From assembly GCA_021234155.1 (NCBI GenBank), contig JAJEKV010000086.1, forward strand, positions 1,118,001-1,182,000: a stretch of DNA of 64,000 nt, written 5' to 3'. Under the pieces are notes generated by a model. It saw nothing but the letters and a program-made list of their open reading frames with translations. It did no database searches and was not told the origin of the DNA. The translations under genes and the position numbers were made by a program. Positions 57,500 through 64,000 of this stretch are shown here, in pieces (within the stretch, counting starts at the first letter, position 1; each line of letters starts with the position of its first letter). The DNA comes from Isoetes taiwanensis (Eukaryota; Streptophyta; Lycopodiopsida; Isoetales; Isoetaceae).

Positions 57500-59538
57500 G
57501 GAAACTTTTTGCTGTTTGCTTCACAATTTTATAGGGTTCATCTTTTTAGGGTTTATGCAATGACCCAGTTAAGTAATTTTTGGCTCATTCTTTCATTGTA
57601 AAGTTGTTATTATACCCATTGTAAAGGTGAATAAGAGTAGAACTTCTTTGATCTATATGTCAAAAGTTATGTATAGTATTTCAATCTCGGTTTTGATCTT
57701 GAATACAACAATAAAAGTCAATCCAATTGCTTTGGTTGGATGGATGGATAGAATTTTAACCTCCACGAAGACTAACAAAGGGTTTTTTTATGGTCTTACG
57801 CAAAGATGCAATGTTCCCATGATCAACCTACCTTGCTCGACTCCGGTTTAGAACCTGATTTCCACGTCCTGTTTGGACATTGCTTTGACGCCCAGGTTCA
57901 TGATTTGATGCAGTAATGGCGAGCAAACGTCATATGCCAAGAAATAAGCTAAGAAACAAGGATCAAGGTTGCATATTCATGAGAATGGAGGGATTAAGGT
58001 TGCATATTCATAAGAATGGTGCTGGTTTTTATCCACTTTCACTTTGAAACATGGTCTAAAATTTTCAAGCCAATAGTCCATCATAAAATGCATTTAGAAG
58101 GCAAAAAATTTTGGTTGATATGGGCCTTTTTTTTTCTTTTTGTTGGCTAGTTTATTCTATTCCACAAAGTCATCTCCACATTCTATTGTTACTATAAGAT
58201 CTCTCCATGTTGTTAGAAACATCCACTTTTATATGAAGTTGTTGCTTAAGTCTTTCATAGTTTAGTCTAGTTAGAGTAGTTGTTGGGGATTTCTAGTATC
58301 TAACAGGATTGTTCAAGTTTAGTTTTTGGAATTTTCCTCACATGCTTCAAACTTTCATTTAATATATGATTTTTGACATCCATCAGGGTTAAGTTGTATG
58401 CCACTTGAGTACTTGATTGACTTCCAGCTTTTGGCTGCACGAAGAGAGGGTCAAACATCAAAGAAGATTGTGGAACATGCACATGGATGAGCATGTAGAC
58501 TAATTGGTTGACTTATACAATTGTTTTAGAATCTTATGAAAAGTGTCAAGTAATAATCTAACATTCTTTGTGATGCAAACATGTGCCCTAAACATTTGAC
58601 TAGCAAATGATTTAGAGACTTTGCCCTTGTTAAAATCAAGTTCTAATCTTTGATTTAAATCACATAAAGAGCTCCATGCACGACTATCAAGTTCGACAAT
58701 TATTCAAATAAATCACCTAAAGAGTTTAATGCACGAATACCATGATTAAGATTTTTTGGATTGCCCCCTTCACACTACAAATTAGAGAAGTGGGATTTAG
58801 AATCTGTTGTCATATTTTTACCACTATGTTTCGGCGTATCTTCTTTTAGATTCTTAGGAATCAAATGTATTTGTCCTGAGGCTATCTATGTAGGGACGAG
58901 ATTTATCCACTTTTATATATATTGGTGTATTTATGTGGACATATTATACGAGGTACATAAGTCATCGATGAGGTCCCTTTTAAGGTTCTTGCTCGCTTTC
59001 TTGTTTTGCTTCTTGAGCTCTAGCTTGAGGAGGAACGTTTTCAGATGATAGTTTGCATGTCCATGAAACTTTGTACACTTCCCAGGAATGTGCCTCCTCT
59101 TCTCTTGGTGAATTATTTTTAGCTTAAGAAAGGATGATTTTTGCCTAATGCGGATGATTTTTACCATGCCATTTTTAGGAAGATCACTTGAGTGGATTTA
59201 AGGGACAAGATGCTTTCCAGAATTTGATTTTAAAAAATAAAAAGATTGCTTATACCAACCCAATTGAAGGGATATACATACAACCTTGCATCTGCATGAA
59301 ACTTTGTCGTAAGGTAGAATAGGGGGCTAGCCAGCTCATGAAACAAGTTTCGTGAAGATTGGAGGTCATATATTTTGGAGCATACGTGAGAAAAAACGTT
59401 CTTAATTTCACGAGAATGCTATCTATCCACTCCATAGAATCGACATTCTTGGGGGAAAGAGCATGCATGCATGCAATTTTATAGGATCTTCATTAGTTTT
59501 CCAAATCGGCGATTCTTCTTTGTTCTCATGCTTGCCGC

Positions 59539-59542
<4 letters not shown>
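57500..59542. other. Spacer downstream of the RING-H2 gene
   Basis: There is no supported gene. GGTTGCATATTCAT(G/A)AGAATGG is repeated at about 57966 and 57995. The remaining sequence is AT-rich, with only short open frames. The 3' end of the RING-H2 transcript probably lies before 57700. Confidence 0.45.
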
Positions 59543-59621
<79 letters not shown>

Positions 59622-59626
59622 AGAGA
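59543..59626. repeat. (CA)38 microsatellite with (GA)4
   Basis: Thirty-eight uninterrupted CA units at 59543-59618 are followed by GAGAGAGA. An unbroken tract of this length is likely to vary between individuals. Confidence 0.97.
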
Positions 59627-59655
59627 AAGGCAATGGCGCACAAAAGTTAGGGCTT

Positions 59656-59679
59656 AAAAAAAAAAAAAAAAAAAAAAAA
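59656..59679. repeat. A24 tract
   Basis: A run of 24 A lies 30 bp after the CA microsatellite. It may be the poly(A) end of a retroposed sequence on the plus strand that ends here, or simple slippage. No element is recognised immediately upstream. Confidence 0.8.
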
Positions 59680-59837
59680 CCCATCAGCGTCAGATTGAAT
59701 CACGGGTGGAAGATATTGAGCGATGGCCATGCCATACAGATGGCCAACACTATAGAAAGGTCAGGACAAGGTATAGTTTCTATTTTGCTTACCTTGGTCA
59801 TGATATGGCTGCCACGCGATAAATGATGGCATAGGAA

Positions 59838-60603
59838 ATGGCTGAATCAAGAAAGGTGCTGATGCGAATGATTGATCAGATGGAACAATCACGAGTAAGG
59901 GAAGCTGCAACTGTTACCTTGCTTCAAGGTATATCTGAAACATTGATTTCCATTAATGCATCATTATCAGATCTTCAAGCAGAAAATCAAGACATTAGAA
60001 TGGAGCTAGACAGCCTGAAAATTAGCAATGTATATCTTACACCTGGAAGAGATGAACTTGCCATAACTATTAAGCAATTGAATGACCGAATTGAGCATTT
60101 GAGCGATCAACAAGAAATCCAGCAAAAAGCCCTCAATGTTAGAACTACAGGTTCACATGAGTCAGACAATAAGAACATTTTGACTGAGGTGAAGTCTTTT
60201 CTTTTTCCGAAACTGAAGGCAGATTCACTTGTTGTAACTGAAGCTTTCAGAGTTGGAAGAACAATGGAACAAGGAACATAGTGGTCAAAATATTATATAG
60301 AGGGAGCAAGTCACAAGTTATAAAGAACAGAGTACTTTTGAAAGGATAACATATCTGGATAAACGATGAAATTAACCAAGCTGCAATTCCAACAGAAGAA
60401 ATAAGAGGTGCAGAAGATGGAAGAGACCAGAAGGAAGGTAAGAAAACATTATAGATGCAAGGTTGCACCAAGAGCGGGAGAGAAGGGGATGCACACCAAT
60501 ATCCGCGAGCGCAAGTTCCCAAAACAAAGCCAAAATGGAATTGGATTTGATGTTGTGTATCAATACATGAAGTACGATGACATAAACAAAACGATGATAC
60601 TTG
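59838..60603 (+). pseudogene. LINE ORF1 fragment of the coiled-coil / RRM type
   Basis: An open frame of 147 codons starts MAESRKVLMRMIDQMEQS. A long coiled-coil-like region (LSDLQAENQDIRMELDSLKI, then IKQLNDRIEHLSDQQEIQQK) is followed by SFLFPKLKADSLVVTEAFRV. After the TAG at 60279 the text continues with NIVVKILYRGSKSQVIKNRV and, past a second stop, HIWINDEI. This is the order of L1/Tx1-type ORF1 proteins (coiled coil, RRM with EAFR(V/I)GR, then the C-terminal domain), which bind LINE RNA. It differs from the DUF4283/zinc-knuckle ORF1 of the LINE at 23-30 kb. It is cut at 60603 by the LTR of the next element. Confidence 0.65.
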
Positions 60604-61607
60604 TGACGTCCCCTACTCGTATCTGATTGCACCCAGGTATACAAGCGAGGAGTTCTCCCCTATACCGCTCTCTATGCCCGTCTGGGGCCCTCCACATAAC
60701 ACTTAGCAACCGTAGCGGGTTCGGTGGGAAGAGTGAAGGGTCATTTCCCCGTCTCCCTCGGGACCTACCTAGGCTGGCGGGCGTAAACATACATGTCGGT
60801 ATATAAGAGCAACACATATATCCACCCCTACGGGTGGTACATCCCATCTGCATAGACAATGATCGGCACAATGCATTTTGGGAATCCTACCCAAGGCTTC
60901 GAACCACGGGGATGGGTGACAAGCTTGGGTCTCGAGTTCATTGCGGGGCGAGAATTCATGACAATGGATTTGGGTGGCATAAGAACTTGGCAATGGGTAG
61001 TCCACTCCATCCGCCCCTCACGGTGCACACTGCGAGTAGGTTGAAAAGTGTTGGGGCTGAATTTGTAGCCCATGCGGATGCATAGCCAAAGGGCTATTCA
61101 CGGGTTACATCTCCCGGTCGATGGGGGGAGGCGGGGATCACTCCCTCGAGGAGATCTACATCTTGACTCAAGGAGACTAGAGAGCCCTTTGCTCTTATTA
61201 GACTTGAACCCAATGGAAAGTGAACCCCACTTCACGGGTGTCGAGCCCATGCCACGCCCACACTCGGTGGCAAGCCATTAGACCTAGTCTCAATGATCCC
61301 GGTAGACTTTGCGCCCGGGGTCGTTCAAAGTCGGGGACCACGAACCTCCTTATGAGCGGTCTAGCCCCTTCACCCACAACCGGTGTGGCTCTTGCCTGCA
61401 GGCGAATCTATATGGTGCTAGAGGCTAATCTAGGAGCATCCACTACCAAGCTTTAGGTCTCTACCCCCTTCCCAATACAAAGGAGTTCATAGAGATACCT
61501 CATCACATACATCATAAGAGAACTAAAGAACAAGATCTAATCTATATCATAGAGTTAGGTTCTTTAGTTAGAGTCACGGTATCTAGAGATCTAGAAGGCT
61601 GCTATGA

Positions 61608-61668
61608 GCAATTTAATAGGCTAAACCTCTTGATTTTATGACTAAAAGGGTTTAAGCTATTAAATTGC
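61608..61668. repeat. 20-bp inverted repeat in the LTR
   Basis: GCAATTTAATAGGCTAAACC (61608-61627) and GGTTTAAGCTATTAAATTGC (61649-61668) are near-perfect complements around a 21-base loop. It would form a stable hairpin in element RNA. Confidence 0.75.
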
Positions 61669-61924
61669 CTAAACTCCCGATCCTTGAGGGACTCCTCGAC
61701 ACGAGCTTCGACCATCTATTTTGGCGGCTTTCGAATCAAAGGGAAACTAAAGTGCAGTTCACTTTCGGTGATGCGGAATGCGGTTTTGGCTCTTGAGGCG
61801 ACCAAAGCGAGTTCTAAAAAGCCCTAGAAACGAAATTGGGCAAGTTAGGGTTTCCCCTCCTAAATAGACATGGGGGTTGGTTAGGGTTTCCAATTATCCC
61901 CTTTTGGCATGTGGGATAATTGGG

Positions 61925-62135
61925 AATGGGCCCACTTGCCATTAATGGCTAGGTGGCAAAATGTGCCCACATGGAAATGTGTGCACATTAATGAAGGTGC
62001 ACATTGGAAAATGTGCACATTAATTACACCTATGGGTATGGCCCACTTGGCATAAGGTGTCCATATGGAAATGTGTGCCCACATTAATGTGTACATTGGT
62101 AAATGTGCACATTAATTAATGCACACATTTCTAGC
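61925..62135. repeat. Degenerate GTGCACATTAAT repeats in the LTR
   Basis: GTG(C/T)(A/C)CATTAAT and the companion GGAAA(T)GTG recur about eight times, partly as alternating direct copies, with CCCACTTG(C/G)CAT at 61929 and 62041. The CACATT...AATGTG content makes the block partly self-complementary. Confidence 0.75.
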
Positions 62136-62266
62136 AAGTTGCCCCCCCTAGGGCTACCCACTTGCTATATATAATGCGTACCGTCGGTCGGGATGGGCGT
62201 AATGCGGCGTGATGAAGCGATGCAAATTATCGATCACGGGACCGTATCTTCGTCTTTGAAACGTCA

Positions 62267-62277
62267 TTCTCCCCCTT
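62267..62277 (-). promoter_or_regulatory. Polypurine tract of the second chromovirus
   Basis: On the minus strand AAGGGGGAGAA precedes the TGACGT start of the LTR directly, the expected place for the plus-strand primer. Confidence 0.85.
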
Positions 62278-63125
62278 ATGAAATGATCTTTGTCGCGCCA
62301 TTGGGTCTCCCACCTTGGGATCTTCTAACACGCAATCACCACGATACATATAATATACTCCTATCACATTTACACATTCATTAACATTACCTTAAGGTAA
62401 TATTTTTAGAACATTATTACAGCGATTATATTATGAAATAACTTATCAATTCACAACATCATTAAAGCGGGTTACTCAATACTTCACTTATCATGGCAAT
62501 TAAGTTTATCAAAATTCAAATTAACGTCAGGGGTACTCTTCATTCCTTGCAACACATTCCAACAAAATTTGTGTTGCAAGTCTTCGATAACTTCGACCTC
62601 CTTGCCCTCCCGGGCGCTCTATTGGCTGCTGGATCGACACTACGTTAGTACCATTTAATTATTAATAAAATTTTGGTTATATGGTGACCACCCACCTATC
62701 TACATGGATGCATGGCTAATATCCGTAGGAAGAGGATGAATCTTCCATAATGGCGAGGAGGCGCCCTAAATGCCTATATGCCTCTCATGCCCTACACCCT
62801 AGTTGCCCAACGTGGAGGATAGGTCCTTCCCGTATGGGGGGCGTGAAGGCAATTCCTCCTATCAAAGCATATATGGGGCTAGAGGTGCTTTTTCCTATGA
62901 ATGCATCCTTCCATGACCTCCTTTCTCTAAAGGGTCGTCTACTTCCGTGGAGCAGTAGACTTTCTAATCTACCTTCCACTCTTCCAAGTTTTTAAAACGG
63001 TCATGCCTACATCGACATTACACCGCCCTAGAGATCACCGTAGCGGTCTCATCGCCGGTTACAGCGCATGCACCCCATACCTAGCATAGGTTGCATCGTG
63101 GAGATTAATCTTAACTACACATAGA
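62278..63125 (-). other. 3' untranslated region of the second chromovirus
   Basis: Non-coding DNA lies between the pol end and the polypurine tract. No ORF with recognisable content was seen. TGTGTTGCAAG and its near complement CTTGCAACACA (62548-62582) form a small inverted repeat. Confidence 0.5.
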
Positions 63126-63126
63126 A

Positions 63127-64000
63127 TTAATCTACACAAATCGACATGCACTGGCCGATTTCTTGAGGAGATGACTTTGCCGATCCCATTGCTCCATGAA
63201 GCTGTGGATACTTCTTTACTAGGTCTTTCTCAAGTACCCCGTGGCGTCTTCCAGCGGCAAGTGTTTCCCTTGACCAAATGCCGGAAGGAACTCGATCTCC
63301 TTGTTTTCTTAAAAGCTTTATCAAGAATCAATTGCGGAACTATTTCCGGCTCCTCCTCTATCATTTCCAACAACGTTGGAGTGTCCAAGACTTCATCCGG
63401 GTTTGGGTGTGCTTCTTGATGAAACTCACGTGGAAGACCTTATGAATCTTTAGGTGCGGTGGCAATTCTAGCTTGTAGGATTGGTTACCTACTCTCACGG
63501 ACTATTTTGAAAGGTCCGCCCACCTTGGAGCAAGCTTTTTACAATTTCAGATCGCGAGCTTCGCTGCTTCACCTTGATCTTGAGCCACACATTTGTAAGC
63601 CAACCCGAATTCTCGGTGTTCGATGCTTGTCTACGATGCTCTTCCGACTCCTTGCTGCGCTGGGAGATACCCTCAGCACCTCTTCCACAGTGCGCATATC
63701 GGCCAACATCTGTTGGGAGACTTCTACTTTTGACCACGGGATTGTGCCAAAGTGTGCGGAGTTAGGCATTGATAACAGTAATTGATCATAAGCGGCGACA
63801 TTTGGGATGATTCTTGCTTGGTGCTATTGTATGCAAACTCCACCAAGTGAATAAATTCTTCCCACATACCTTGTTTATTCGGACATAGTTTCGTAGCATG
63901 TCCTCCAAAATTCTGTTGGTAAAAGCTCTGTTTGGCCATCCGATGCGAGGATGATGCGCCCGTGCTCATGGATAACCGTGCGAATGGTCGCTTAAAGAGG
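63127..64000 (-). pseudogene. pol C-terminus of the second chromovirus: integrase end and chromodomain
   Basis: Integrase text can be read on the minus strand through several frames. ASDGQTELLP lies near 63935. NKQGMWEEFIHLVEFAYNST followed by SSQMSPLMINY (63880-63780) matches the conserved segment after the catalytic Glu. KLAPRWAGPFKI lies near 63520 and FIKKHTQTRMKS near 63420. A chromodomain remnant with LPLEDATGYLRKT lies at about 63240 (another frame reads LEKDLVKKYPQLHGAM). Stops and shifts occur every 50-100 codons, so the gene is dead. The N-terminal domains lie beyond the window. Confidence 0.8.

Larger units (their letters stand above)
60604..62266 (-). repeat. 3' LTR of the second chromovirus (~1.66 kb)
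   Basis: The plus strand begins TGACGTCCCC and ends GAAACGTCA, so the LTR has TGACGT/ACGTCA terminal inverted repeats. The polypurine tract directly abuts its inner border. On the minus strand a TATA-like TTATATAC at about 60811-60819 would leave about 200 bp of R-U5, and another TATATATA lies near 62165. The outer border at 60604 is inferred from the terminal repeat and could shift by two bases (TGTGACGT). Open frames in the GC-rich part (60800-61450) are not genes. Confidence 0.7.
60604..64000 (-). mobile_element. Second chromovirus, minus strand, running off the right edge
   Basis: From left to right (3' to 5' of the element) are its 3' LTR (60604-62266), polypurine tract, 3' region, a chromodomain remnant and the C-terminal half of integrase, which continues beyond 64000. 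Frame breaks throughout pol show decay. The remaining internal domains and the 5' LTR lie outside the window. It interrupted the LINE ORF1 fragment at 60603. Confidence 0.85.

Noticed and set aside
56410-57524. Several long antisense or shifted frames across the RING-H2 gene
   Set aside because: They are shadows of the real coding frame, which has a complete RING-H2 site and membrane segment.
60834-61456. Open frames in the GC-rich part of the second LTR
   Set aside because: They lie inside an LTR, overlap each other and have no domains.
1-64000. CRISPR arrays, bacterial operons or a replication origin
   Set aside because: Introns, plant gene families and retrotransposons show eukaryotic nuclear DNA; the direct repeats present are tandem duplications without regular spacers.

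Overview
The window is plant nuclear DNA. It has plant gypsy chromovirus polyproteins with an initiator-Met tRNA primer-binding site, a plant L1-type LINE (DUF4283-like ORF1, zf-RVT at the end of ORF2), a plant-type MAP kinase phosphatase (DSP plus gelsolin-like region) and an intronless ATL-family RING-H2 gene. The dense, nested transposon content and the odd gene families at 35-41 kb suggest a large genome, possibly a fern or other non-angiosperm; that is a guess with low confidence. Only two genes look intact and host-like: an MKP1-like phosphatase (50692-52032, +) and an ATL-type RING-H2 E3 ligase (56054-57499, +).

Layout. 1-6.5 kb is T-rich non-coding DNA with local tandem duplications, a compound (CT)n/(ATTCT)n microsatellite and a cluster of small hairpin motifs. 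6.5-15.8 kb holds two copies of a ~2.65 kb non-coding repeat. Copy A is split by a 3.3 kb insertion (7199-10507) flanked by a 7-bp duplication, and copy B preserves the empty site. The insertion carries an intron-containing fragment of a kelch gene, most like plant tRNA wybutosine-synthesizing protein 2/3/4, and ends in a ~570 bp near-perfect palindrome. 16.3-17.5 kb has possible exon remnants of an unrecognised gene.

19.4-34.0 kb is one chromovirus insertion with a complex history: gag, pol and a degraded chromodomain, with a 6.4 kb 5'-truncated L1-type LINE inserted antisense inside its integrase. Its 5' LTR is cut in two. The last 73 bp lies at 19406-19478 and the first ~389 bp lies inverted at 33611-33999, and the same 5-bp target duplication (TCACG) flanks both outer ends. 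The simplest reading is a ~14.2 kb inversion after insertion. The inverted segment also holds a decayed second non-LTR reverse transcriptase and a possible MITE.

35.3-40.5 kb holds two convergent, decayed, multi-exon genes. The plus-strand one encodes a Cys-rich protein with the SDG...GKGxxDGxGAxxK signature seen in transposon-like proteins. The minus-strand one seems to join a Cys/His-rich module to an FCP1-like phosphatase domain. They may be the gene set of an undescribed mobile element, but no termini were found.

41-50.6 kb is AT-rich and gene-poor, with short tandem repeats and one tRNA-like SINE head. After the ATL gene come a (CA)38 microsatellite, a LINE ORF1 fragment of the coiled-coil/RRM type, and the 3' LTR and pol C-terminus of a second, minus-strand chromovirus that runs off the right edge.
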